Shown here one piece after another: positions 8,050 through 17,100 of a stretch of DNA of 18,393 bases. The first letter of the stretch is position 1, and each line of letters starts with the position of its first letter. Source of the DNA: CAWEFA01 sp963808135 (lineage in GTDB: Bacteria > Bacteroidota > Bacteroidia > Bacteroidales > DTGW01); assembly GCA_963808135.1 (NCBI GenBank), contig CAWEFA010000089.1:1-18393 (forward strand). The letters run 5' to 3'. A program made the position numbers and the translations under genes. The notes under the pieces were generated by a model. That model searched no databases. It saw only the letters and a list, made by a program, of their open reading frames with translations, and had not been told where the DNA came from.

Positions 8050-9024
8050 ATGAACAAAAATATTTTATTTGGAATTTTAATTATTCCCTTAATAATTATT
8101 ACGTCGGGATGTTTGAAAAACAACTACGTAGATTATCAGGCTTTAGAACAAACAAATCTGAAAAATTACCTGGCCAAAAATAACATTACAGTTCCAAAAA
8201 CTAAAGACGGTTTGTATTACATTGAGCAAACAAAAGGCACAGGCGATTCCGTAACTGCAAGTGATTATGTAATTATCGATGAAAGCTGGTATACGCTTGA
8301 TGGCACTCTTATAGGAACCAACGATACCACGCTTGCCGGAAAAAATACTGTTATACCATTTGTTTCTTATGTTGGGCCGCAAAAGATAAAAGTTTCCAAT
8401 GCAATTAGAGGTCTTAGCGAGGGATTGCAATTGATGAAGGCAGGAGGTTCGGCTGAATTAATAGTCCCTTCCAGCCTTGCTTATGGAGGGGCTTATATTC
8501 AGTACGGGTATTATTCCAATCAATATACCAATCCGTATACGACGATTATTATTAATGTTCAACTTCATAAAGTAATTGCCGATCCTGTTGTAGACGATAG
8601 CATACATCTTGCACATGGGCTTGCTGAATTTCAATTAAAAGATACAATTGCCGGTGGTATATATATGAAAATAGATACCCAAGGTAACGAGAGTGTTGCA
8701 AAAAGCGGGGACACAATTAAATATTATTTTATTATCAAATCATTGGATACAACTTTTACTCTTGGTAAAGCTAATTACTTAGCTAAAGCAAGTAATTATA
8801 TTGTTGGAGGAAGTAATTACATTCCCATACCAGGACCCGGAATTGGAAATGTGCTTAGTTTAATGTCAGCAGACGAAGTAGCCGAAATAATAATCCCATA
8901 TAAAATAGCTGGAGGTACTGAAGGTTCATATACAAATAGCGGTATGACATGTGGAATTCCACCTTATACTTCTTTATATTGCAAGTTTTTTATTAGTGAT
9001 ATAAAATCACCCGCAAAAAAATAA
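8050..9024 (+). CDS. Tandem-FKBP lipoprotein
   Basis: A 324-aa protein starting at 8050 (MNKNILFGILIIPLIIITSG, lipid-bearing C21); the upstream in-frame ATG at 8014 would add 12 residues ahead of a clean signal peptide. The first FKBP-like domain (~30-178) has TVPKTKDGLYYIEQTKGTGD, then IRGLSEGLQLMKAGGSAELI, VPSSLAYGGAY and the closing strand TIIINVQLHKV. The second (~190-324) is divergent (GGIYMKIDTQGNES, SGDTIKYYFIIKSL, IIPYKIAGGTEGSYTNSG, IPPYTSLYCKFFI) and inserts an N/Y-rich loop. Catalytic pocket residues are poorly conserved, so a binding or chaperone function is as likely as isomerisation. It lies 111 bp after the previous FKBP gene and is probably co-transcribed. It is convergent with the methyltransferase gene on the other side. 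Confidence 0.85.
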   Translation: MNKNILFGILIIPLIIITSGCLKNNYVDYQALEQTNLKNYLAKNNITVPKTKDGLYYIEQTKGTGDSVTASDYVIIDESWYTLDGTLIGTNDTTLAGKNTVIPFVSYVGPQKIKVSNAIRGLSEGLQLMKAGGSAELIVPSSLAYGGAYIQYGYYSNQYTNPYTTIIINVQLHKVIADPVVDDSIHLAHGLAEFQLKDTIAGGIYMKIDTQGNESVAKSGDTIKYYFIIKSLDTTFTLGKANYLAKASNYIVGGSNYIPIPGPGIGNVLSLMSADEVAEIIIPYKIAGGTEGSYTNSGMTCGIPPYTSLYCKFFISDIKSPAKK

Positions 9025-9047
9025 ACATTGTTTGTTATCTTTTATTA

Positions 9048-9200
9048 TAGCTATTTAGGTAAATAGACCGAAGGCTATTAGGCCAGAGACGAGTTTATTA
9101 AGAGTTTTACTGTTCTGTGAACAATAAAATTTGGTACACCAATTGATTTGGATTTTTCTAAATACCTTAAAGTCTACTGCCTAAATAACCTAAATAGTTA
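9048..9200. repeat. Inverted repeat pair in the convergent gap
   Basis: TAGCTATTTAGGT (9048-9060) is mirrored by ACCTAAATAGTTA (9188-9200), with one mismatch in 13. The left arm also starts a local palindrome (CTATTTA-GG-TAAATAG, 9051-9066). The two arms enclose about 127 bp without a gene. This may be a small non-autonomous element or may form the 3' end of both convergent transcripts. Confidence 0.35.
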
Positions 9201-9216
9201 CCTTTTATTTGAATTT

Positions 9217-9927
9217 TTAGTTTCTCTTTAAAACAAATATTGCCGGATGTTTATTAATGTCCGGCATTTTTATTTTCCACTCATTAATGCTTGCGGTTTT
9301 AATTAATTGCGAAGGAAGGGTAAGGTGGCATGCAATACAAAGCAATGTATTCGCTTCGCAGGCGATTAATATATCCTTTAAAAGCTGCATGTTCCTGTAA
9401 GGCGTTTCGATAAATACCTGGGTCTGGTTTTCATTATATGAACGATTTTCATAAAATTTAATCATTTTAATACGTTTATCGTGTTGCACAGGCAAATATC
9501 CGTTAAAAGCAAAATTTTGCCCGTTAAGCCCCGACCCCATTAAAGCCAATAATATTGATGAAGGCCCGATTAACGGTATTACTTCAATTCCCTGTTCATG
9601 GGCATATTGTACTATTTCTGAGCCGGGATCGGCTACACAGGGAACCCCAGCTTCGGAAATCAAACCAACTAAGCTAATATCATTTTGTATTAGAATTTTT
9701 TTTACATCTTCAGGATTGGAATGTTCATTGAGGACAATAAAATGAAGCTCGTCAATAACAATATCAGGCACAAACTTTTTTAAAAAGCGACGGGCAGTGC
9801 GGATTTCTTCAACAATAAAATAGTTGATTTTTCTTACAATCTCCCTGTTTAGTTCCGGGAAAACTTCATTGGCTTTTTCTGTTCCAAGAAATGATGGTAT
9901 CAAATACAGTTTACTGCTCATATTCAA
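9217..9927 (-). CDS. SAM-dependent methyltransferase, tetrapyrrole methylase (RsmI-like) fold
   Basis: An intact 236-aa protein with the tetrapyrrole-methylase fold. N-terminal KLYLIPSFLGTEKANEVFP matches the LYLVPTPIGN strand of RsmI. The SAM-binding LISEAGVPCVADPGSEIV corresponds to LISDAGTPGISDPG. GIEVIPLIGPSSILLALMGS and GQNFAFNGYLPV follow, then FIETPYRNMQLLKDIL. RsmI methylates C1402 of 16S rRNA. Bacteroidota also carry this shorter RsmI-like paralogue, and the start of this protein (INYFIVEEIRTARRFLKKF) fits that paralogue better than true RsmI, which has an AEDTR motif there. The exact RNA or other substrate is therefore unknown. The gene is convergent with the FKBP cluster and does not share its transcript. 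Confidence 0.85.
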   Translation of the reverse strand: MNMSSKLYLIPSFLGTEKANEVFPELNREIVRKINYFIVEEIRTARRFLKKFVPDIVIDELHFIVLNEHSNPEDVKKILIQNDISLVGLISEAGVPCVADPGSEIVQYAHEQGIEVIPLIGPSSILLALMGSGLNGQNFAFNGYLPVQHDKRIKMIKFYENRSYNENQTQVFIETPYRNMQLLKDILIACEANTLLCIACHLTLPSQLIKTASINEWKIKMPDINKHPAIFVLKRN

Positions 9928-9956
9928 TAATATTTAAATTAAGCTAAAATAAGCTT

Positions 9957-9978
9957 TTTAAAGAAATTCTTCTTTAAA
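9957..9978. other. Perfect 9-bp palindrome upstream of the methyltransferase gene
   Basis: TTTAAAGAA-ATTC-TTCTTTAAA lies about 30 bp upstream of the ATG at 9927 (- strand). It could be an operator or a 5'-leader hairpin. Nothing else supports a specific regulator. Confidence 0.3.
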
Positions 9979-10034
9979 TAACGTCAGTTCGATATAACAA
10001 TGTTAATAACATATTAATTTTAATTTAATTTTTA

Positions 10035-10042
10035 TACATTTG
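10035..10042 (+). promoter_or_regulatory. Candidate -7 promoter element (TACATTTG) upstream of the structured element
   Basis: TACATTTG fits the TANNTTTG consensus. Transcription from it would start near 10049 and run into the folded region at 10218-10439. No protein-coding start follows closely, so a non-coding RNA or a long leader is possible. A -33 motif is not evident. Confidence 0.35.
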
Positions 10043-10217
10043 AAAACAGGTTAATTAACGAAATAAAAGTAACATTTTTCCTGCCATATTAAAACAGGTA
10101 ATTTATAAACAACACTGGCATTAACTAACCCGGGAAAATATATTTTAATATTGCTATAATAAAATTTAGGGAAAAACTATGTAGAAAATTTATATAACAT
10201 AAAACATACGAAGCGTT

Positions 10218-10439
10218 AAGCTTTTATTTTGTACCTGAAATCTCGCAAATTTCTTTGTCTGACAAAAATAATAAGCGAAACGCCTGCGCTGTGGCGCGGG
10301 CTTTTCTTATTTGTCAGACAGGGTTTGCGAGAACCTCAGGTACGAATAAGGCATAAGTTCGCGCTTTTCTTTTATAGCCGGGCTTACCCTAAAATAATGG
10401 CCAACGCTGTGCAAGCGGAAGCCGAAAAGCTTGCCGGCT
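10218..10439. other. Strongly folded element of unknown kind (structured RNA or palindromic mobile element)
   Basis: The core is a long hairpin. GTACCTGA (10231-10238) pairs with TCAGGTAC (10336-10343), TCTCGCAAA (10241-10249) with TTTGCGAGA (10324-10332), TGTCTGACAAA (10256-10266) with TTTGTCAGACA (10310-10320), and TAAG with CTTA. The apex is GCCTGCGC-TGTG-GCGCGGGC (10282-10301). TTATT/AATAA extends the base to about 10224-10349. Downstream, TAGCCGG (10375-10381) pairs with CCGGCTA (10434-10440). AAGCTTTT (10218-10225) pairs with AAAAGCTT (10425-10432). The long perfect arms and absence of a plausible protein argue against coding. It may be a small RNA (a 6S-like rod is one thought), a MITE or another hairpin repeat. 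I do not recognise it. Confidence 0.6.
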
Positions 10440-10493
10440 ATTAAGGATTTATTCAATGAACTGTGTCATTTAAAAAGCCACAAAACAGAAAAA

Positions 10494-10501
10494 TAACTTT
10501 G
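10494..10501 (+). promoter_or_regulatory. Candidate -7 promoter element (TAACTTTG) for the methyltransferase gene
   Basis: TAACTTTG matches TANNTTTG and lies 73 nt upstream of the ATG at 10575. It would place transcription start near 10508, downstream of the folded element, making the methyltransferase transcript independent of it. Confidence 0.4.
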
Positions 10502-10574
10502 GAGATGCTTTGATTAATAATATTTTTATAATTTAACCTCCTGAAAGTATTTTCTAATTAATTTGAAGAGCAAT

Positions 10575-11424
10575 ATGCTAAAACGGATGCTATATTATTT
10601 ATTAAGCCCAAAACTCAGGCTCATTGTTAGGAGGCTGTATTATTTACCGGTGGATGTTTGGGAAAAACTGACAGGCAAAAGAGATATATTAATTCCACCC
10701 AGGGGATTAATATTCATTGGTTCGGGTGATTTTAATAAAATCGGGCAAATGTATATAAACCGGTTTATTGAATTGGCCGGCTTGAAAACCCGGACACAGG
10801 GTACTTGATATTGGCTGTGGCATTGGTCGTATTGCAATCCCTTTAACAAAATATATTAATGAAAAAGGTTCATATGAAGGTTTTGACATAGTTAAAGTGG
10901 GCATTGATTGGTGTACAAAACATATTCATAAAACCTATCCGAATTTTAATTTTTTGCATATCGACCTTAAAAACGATTTATATAATCTAAGCGTAAGCCG
11001 GGAAGCCAGGAACTTTGTATTTCCATATAAGGATAATGACTTTGATTTGGTTATTCTTACTTCTGTTTTTACGCATATGTTGCCAAATGATGTTGAAAAT
11101 TATCTTAACCAGATACATCGCGTTTTAAAACCTTTGGGTAAATGTCTTGTAACCTTTTTTGTGCTTAATAATGAAAGCAAATTATTGATGAATAACTCCA
11201 GGTCATTTTATTTTAAACATAACTTTGAAAATTACAGCTTAATGGACAGTAATGTAAAAGAAGCTAATGTTGCCTATGAAGAAGGATACCTGATAGATTG
11301 TTTTAACAAAAATAATTTAGAAGTGGAAAAAGTATATTATGGCTGGTGGTCGGGCAAGGCTAAGGAGGTGGCACTTGATTTTCAGGATACATATATACTT
11401 ATTAAAAAATCCGGTCATGGTTAA
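10575..11424 (+). pseudogene. Class I SAM-dependent methyltransferase, one frameshift
   Basis: Two frames make one ~282-aa protein. The first reads MLKRMLYYLLSPKLRLIVRR to GLKTRTQGT and stops at 10806-10808. The second carries SAM motif I, VLDIGCGIGRIAIPLTKYI (from ~residue 76). Removing one A from the AAAA run at 10785-10788 joins them as GLKPGHRVLDIGCG, the usual methyltransferase consensus. Later motifs include GFDIVKVGIDW, FDLVILTSVFTHMLPNDVEN and IHRVLKPLGKCLVTFFVL, all of the Methyltransf_11/25 type. The N-terminus resembles small-molecule or lipid methyltransferases, but the substrate cannot be inferred. ATG 10575 is preferred over the in-frame TTG at 10563. It stands alone between the folded element and the surface-gene run. 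Confidence 0.78.
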
Positions 11425-11536
11425 ATCAGTTGGCATCTGTATAAAATTTAAACCATGAACTGAAAATTTAATGGATAATCATAAAGCAAAAGCCGAAAAG
11501 CTTATAAAGTAGGCAAAAATATAAAACCATATTACG

Positions 11537-12641
11537 ATGAAAAAATCAATTTTATTTTTTGTATTAATATCATGTTCATTGGTATTGTTTTCACAAACCT
11601 GGTCAAGTGGGACAGGGTTAAGTGGGTCAGGAACAAACGGGATAGCATTAAATACAATATGTATTATTCCAACAACAACAAAAGTTGGTATTGGAACAAA
11701 CAATCCAACAAATCCTTTGTCAGTTATTGGAAATATAAATTGTACAAGCTTAATCGCTTCAAGCACAACTTTAAGTACAATTTATGGTGTTGCTAACGCA
11801 AGTGAAGGCCCAAGTTTTATGAATTTTATTACTTCAACGGCTACCGCTACCGGAAGTCCATATTATTACGCCGGAAATGTTGTTATCAGTGGTGGAAGCG
11901 GAACCTCTACTTTTGGTTGTTATGGAGGAAATGTCTATATCAAGGCCGGCCCTGGAAACACTTCAAATGGAAATATTTATTTTGGAATAAATGGCATAAC
12001 AACTTATCCTTTATCAATAAATCCTTCCAATGGAAATTTAACAACTACCGGGAATCTTTCAGCAGCAAATTTAACGTCAACCAATAAAGTTGGAATTGGC
12101 ATGGCGCCTCTTACTAGTGTTAATTCAAAGCTATATTTAATGCAAGGTTGGGGCGATTGGCTTGAATTTAGAAATACAATAGACAATAGCTATTTTGGTA
12201 TTCAAAATCCTCAACCCCAAAATAGAATAGAGTTTTATCACATGGACAATTCCGGTAATTATATATTCGGTATTTTATGCTTACTAAAATAATGGCAATG
12301 TTTTAATTGGCCAAACCTCCCAAACCAACAGCACATACAAACTCGATGTTGCTGGCAACGTCCGTGTTAATGAAATTGTAGTAAATACAGATGGTTCCGA
12401 TTTTGTTTTTGAAAACAATTACAAACTTCGAAGTCTAAATGAATTAGAAACATTTGTAAAAGAAAATAAACATCTTCCGGAAATAGCTCCTGCAAAAGAG
12501 ATGCAAGAAAATGGCGTAAGCGTGAGCGAACTACAAACCAAATTATTGCAAAAGATAGAAGAACTTACACTGTATATGATTGAGCTTAAAAAAGAAAACG
12601 ATGCCTTAAAAGCTAAGGTTGATGCAATTTCGAATAAATAA
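11537..12641 (+). pseudogene. Secreted tail-fibre-like protein with C-terminal coiled-coil module, one frameshift
   Basis: The reconstructed length is about 367 aa. The signal peptide is KKSILFFVLISCSLVLFSQ. The body is glycine/serine/threonine-rich with recurring fibre motifs: TKVGIGTNNPTNPLSVIGN, KVGIGMAPLTSVNSKLYL and GNVLIGQTSQTNSTYKLDVA. These resemble repeats ahead of S74-type tail-spike domains in phage fibres and Bacteroidota adhesins; no S74 catalytic domain is visible. The first frame stops at 12290-12292. The next frame resumes NNGNVLIG and ends with the DFVFENNYKLRSLNELETFV module, HLPEIAPAKEMQENGVSVSE and a coiled coil. A net extra base, most simply in AAAA at 12286-12289, explains the break. 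There is no YPNPT-type T9SS tail, so export may differ from that of its neighbours. The next gene starts 30 bp downstream. Confidence 0.7.
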
Positions 12642-12691
12642 GTTATTTTAGAAACTTGAAAATTTAATGAAATGAAAAAATATATATTATT
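12626..12691 (+). repeat. 66-bp direct repeat, copy 1 (gene junction)
   Basis: Matches 14043-14108 at 64 of 66 positions. It covers the last codons and stop of one gene, the spacer, and the ATG plus first codons (MKKYIL) of the next. This points to duplication or recombination of whole gene units. Confidence 0.85.
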
Positions 12692-14058
12692 CTGTTTTGC
12701 CCTGCTGCTTCACTTATATATAAACAGCCAGGCTTTAAATGATTCCATAAATCATTCTCAAGCACTTAAAAAGGAAGAGCTTATACGGGAGCAATACAGG
12801 CAGAAGCAAATTGAAGATGTAACAAACAATGCCGAATTTATATTCGAAGGCATTATACTAAAAAGCGCCCGTTATCCACGAAGAGATAATACGGGTAGTA
12901 ATTATTGCGCTATTTCAAATTTAATCAAAAGAATTCCTCGTAGCTCTGCTACGGGGTAAAATCAAATAATAGGTTTGCTATGCAAACTCCATTGTTGTAT
13001 TTTCTTTGATACCTCGCAGCTCTGCTGCGGGGTAGTTCATTTAAAATTACCAAAGTTTTTAGGGGAAATTTAAAGCCCGGTACTACTATAGAACATGTAT
13101 CTCGTGATATGAGTTCTCCAAGTTTCGTCCCTGACAAAAGGGAAAACGATGGTGGGGATCCAACATATCGAATTATTTTTTTCTGTAAGTCCGCCGGGGA
13201 TGAATTTCCTTATGACCCCAGGTACAACATATACCCTGTTGATAACAAGAAAATATTAACGCTTGCCAATAATTCTCCTTATTGTTTTTTGCATCTTTCC
13301 CTTTTACGATGGTTTGATAAATGGGTACAATCAAAAGGCGAAATTTACAGGAATATAAGCAAATTGCCCGATGTTAAAATGCCTGTCCTAACAAAGGAAG
13401 ATACAACAATTTCAATGCCCGCCAATTATATACCAAAACCCGGGAAGCCTCAGCATATATCGAAAGCCAGGTCAGATTCCCTAAAGGCAATCAGGCGGGC
13501 TAAACTGTTAGAAGATGCAAAAAGAGAATACCAGCTAGAACAAGATTCCATAAATGCAGCGGAGAAAGCCAAATCGGATTCCATAAAGGCAATTATGCGG
13601 GCAAAAATGTTAAAAGATATAAAAATTCATAACCAGATAGAACAAGCTAAAAGTGATTCCCTGAAAGCGGCGGGGCATGATAAATTATTGGAAGAAAAAA
13701 AAAGACACAACCAACAATTAATAAGCCCGGGGCTGATAGTGTAAAAATTATAACAACAAAAGCAGAAATTGATATTTCAACAACACCTGCTTCCGATTAT
13801 GTTTTCGAACCCGGTTACAAACTCAAAAGCCTTACCGAAATTGAAAGCTATGTAAAAGAAAATAAACATTTGGAAAATGTGCCTTCATCCAAAGAATTTA
13901 AAGAAAAAGGATGCAACATTGGGCAAATGCAGGATGTTTTGCTAAAGAAAATAGAAGAAATTACCCTTCTGTTAATAGAACAAAACAAACGCGTTGAAGC
14001 CCTTGAAAAAGAAAACGGCGCTTTGAAAACCAAAGTAGAGGAAATTTCGAATAAATAA
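12672..14058 (+). pseudogene. Chimeric secreted coiled-coil protein interrupted by a 124-bp repeat and a frameshift
   Basis: The signal peptide MKKYILFCFALLLHLYINSQ is followed by a domain shared with the giant gene at 14089 (AEFIFEGIIL versus SEIVFEGVLK; KVFRGNLKPGTT versus RVFKGNVAIGTT; IIFFCKS versus IAIFFCKS). The 124-bp repeat at 12918-13041 breaks the frame. Removing 122 bp (12918-13039, between TTCA direct repeats) gives CAISFKITKVFRGN in frame, matching the paralogue. A tract of three ~30-aa charged repeats follows (KARSDSLKAIRRAKLLEDAK; AKSDSIKAIMRAKMLKDIKI; AKSDSLKAAGHDKLLEEKKR), probably helical. A net -1 shift, likely in the 9-A run at 13695-13703, then separates it from the C-terminal module (DYVFEPGYKLKSLTEIESYV and coiled coil). 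Its role is unknown; a secreted structural or adhesive protein is the best guess. As sequenced it cannot make the full protein. Confidence 0.72.
12918..13041. repeat. 124-bp two-hairpin REP-like repeat, copy 2, inserted in a gene
   Basis: Identical to 6669-6792. TTCA stands on both sides (12914-12917 and 13036-13039). This could be a 4-bp target duplication, or a cleavage tetranucleotide as used by IS200/IS605-type enzymes. Copy 1 lacks TTCA on its left side, so the true boundary is uncertain by a few bases. Full identity of the copies suggests recent movement or gene conversion. Confidence 0.8.
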
Positions 14059-14108
14059 GTTATTTTAGAAACTTAAAAAGTTAATGAAATGAAAAAATAT
14101 ATATTATT
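14043..14108 (+). repeat. 66-bp direct repeat, copy 2 (gene junction)
   Basis: Differs from 12626-12691 at two positions in the spacer. It contains the stop of the preceding gene (14056-14058) and the MKKYIL start of the giant gene. Confidence 0.85.
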
Positions 14109-17100
14109 AATATTCTTGTTGGCTATACAGCTAATAAGCCTGTTGGCACAAAACGGGGGTAATGCACCAAGATTAAAAACTTCGGAAGAGAATAATGCCG
14201 AAAAATATCCAAGATATTTAAATGGGAAAATAGATAGCATTAAAAGCGAGAAAACAATTAGCAATTCCGAAATTGTTTTTGAGGGCGTATTGAAATATTA
14301 TGTTTCAACTTACGACACTATTAATCATAATATACATGGAATAGCATATTACATTGCTGATGTTAAAAGGGTATTTAAAGGTAATGTTGCTATAGGCACT
14401 ACTGTAAAAGTGCTATTTCAGAGGGGAAACCATGAATTGCCTTCGAGTGGCGAAGTAAAAGGAAAAGATTCAATTGCAATTTTCTTTTGTAAATCAACAT
14501 CGAAACTAAAAAAATATTTGCCAATGCGGATTTATGACTCAAATTCGCCAAAGGAACCGGATAGCTATAATAACATATTAACTTTGGATGGCTATAATGA
14601 GATGGAGTTTGATTTTTACAATTATATCAGAATTAATGGGGCCCCTTATGGCTTGGGGATGTATTTTAGGGACAATGCCAATGTATATAATTTTTTACGC
14701 GCCCACAAAGGGCTAAACGTGCCGCCTTATGTAAAACCGCCACGGGTATTGCCACCGCGTGCCGCTAATATGGTAACTAAGGAACAATTTGATTCTATTT
14801 CGCGGGAAGCGGACAAGCAGGCCAGGGAGCAGCGTTTAAAATATAATTTGGAGAATCAAAAAAAAAAGTTGACCCATAATTCAATTAAAAGCGCAACAGT
14901 TGCCAAAACTATGCTTAAAAGCGCCGTTGCTGCCCACAATACACTTAAAAGCACATCACCTACCAATATTAACAATGTTACATTCAGCATGACGGGCTTT
15001 GTTACCAGTGTTGATGCTTCCAATAATTTTTATTTGGAATATGATGTACAGGCAACAGCCGATCAAAGCGTGAGTGTTACCGAAACGGTAAATATGAATT
15101 ATAGTACTAATGACTTTGAAACAAGTGATGAGGCTGTAAACATTACACCGGCATCCGGGGTTAATATCTCTTATCCACCACCAAGCAATGGTACTATTGC
15201 TGTTAAATTAATAAGCGTTGCAATTACCACAAGCCCTGCAACCATCTTCCATGTGAAGATACTTGTAAATTGTGATATAATAGATAATAATACTCCAACA
15301 AATAAAACTTTACCTGCAACCAATGCTGTAAGCTTTGCCGACAGTAAGGATTGCGTTGGCCCCACAGGTGCAACAATAGATGTAGCCACTGGCTATTCTT
15401 CCACAATCATCACTGGCAAAAGCACTGAACTGACAATTGGGGTTACAGGCGGCACTGCTCCCTATGATGTTGAATTGAGCGATGGAAGTACAACTCCAAT
15501 CTCTGAAACGATACCTTCAGGTAGTACCAGCATAAATATAACCGTGGCACCAACTACAATTGGGGTTACAACCTATTCAATTACAAGCGTTACCGATAAT
15601 AGTGGCTATAAATTACAAAATACCGATGGCAGCCCTTTATGCAGTTTTGGTATAACAGTAAACCCCGATTGCTCCAATGGCCCGACAAAAGCGAAAATTA
15701 CTGCCTGTAGCAATGATAACCCTTGCGATGGCAAAAGTGTTGACCTTACAATACAGGTTACCGGGGGCGCTACGCCCTATAAAGAAATTGACCTGAGCGC
15801 CTTAGACAATAGCACTAGTGTTTCAACTACCCTTGAAGCTGATGCTCTGACCCCTGATGACAGTAATAATATTTTCTTAAGCGTAGACCCAACCAGCGAT
15901 GTAAAGACAACCTATGCAATTAGCTATGTTGAGGATAACAATGGTTGCAGCATTTCCAGTTCTGCAGATTTTAGCGGTAGTACCGATGTAACCGCGAAAA
16001 GTTGCACTTGCACTTGCACTTATGGCTGCAATTCTGATGGTAGTTGTAAATGCTCAGGAACATGCACTTATGGATGCAATGGTTCTACTGGAGAATGTTA
16101 TACTTGTGAAGGAGCTGGTAATAGTTGTGATTATTGTAATGGTGGGGATTGTACAAAATGTGAAGATTGTACATGTCCTAAAGGAAATTGCGGCGCTTAT
16201 GGCTGTAATGAGAAAACTGATCAATGCTATACTTGCGATGATTACTGCGACGAGGGTTACTGCAAAATAGTTAGTGGTGGTATTGAATGTATAACTTGTG
16301 AACAATATTATGATTGTGATTGTACAGATGAAAGTTGTCCATGTGATTGTGAAAAATCTGACGTAGTAATTACTTCACCTATATGTTATATATTTACAGC
16401 CCCTGACCCAAATACTGAGGCAGTATTTTGCCCTAAACCTAATATTAATAGTATAAGTACTTCAGACGGTAGCGATTTTACTGCAGGCCAAGGGCAAATT
16501 ATTATCATAGAAGGTACAGGTTTTGGCAATGGAAGGGGATCGAGTAGTGCAGTGTCTTTTACAAACGCCAATGGTTTGATAAACGGATCAACGCCATTAA
16601 AAGTTATAGACCGGGATGCCTGCGATTACCAGGTTCCTGGTAACAGTACTCCCGAATATTGGACTGACACTAAAATAATGATGATTTTATCATCATGTGA
16701 TATTCCTACACTTACTACTTTTGGAACAGGCCCAATAAATGTAACTTCAGCATGGAACAGCACTTCAGATGATTTTAATCTAACCGTAAATCATGTATAC
16801 AATCAGGATGTATTAAAAAATAGCACATATAAACCGATGGATTATTTATCTAATTCAGGCAGTAACAATGGTATTGTATTTACCCTGGGGCCTGGTATTA
16901 TAGCAAATTCCCCAGCTTATAAAGCCGTATTATGGGCATTATACAGTTGGTCGTACAACCTCAATATCCAATTTATTATTAATACTTCCAATACTATAGT
17001 ATCTACAAATAATTATATTGATTTTGGAACACCGGGTGGCATTGGTCAAATGGAAACTACTATTAATACTCCTATAGGTTTAATTCATTATCCAAATTAC

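Noticed and set aside
9217..9927. Naming this gene rsmI
   Set aside because: The fold and SAM motif match, but the AEDTR region of true RsmI is replaced by VEEIRTARRF, so it is more likely the RsmI-like paralogue of Bacteroidota.
10218..10440. Integron attC site
   Set aside because: GTTAAGC at 10215-10221 fits a GTTRRRY core, but the RYYYAAC partner is absent at the right place and orientation, and no integrase or cassette layout is seen.
10229..10444. A 71-codon open frame (MYLKSRKFLCLTKI...) as a gene
   Set aside because: It runs through both arms and the apex of a long perfect hairpin and has no recognisable domain. The base pairing explains the sequence better than coding does.
15171..15406. 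Antisense frames in the SprB-like region
   Set aside because: They have no motif and no start context, and they lie wholly within the giant coding region.
16054..16305. Open frames on both strands over the cysteine-rich region
   Set aside because: They arise from the repetitive TGT/TGC codons. The main frame is open for 1314 codons and has clear domains.
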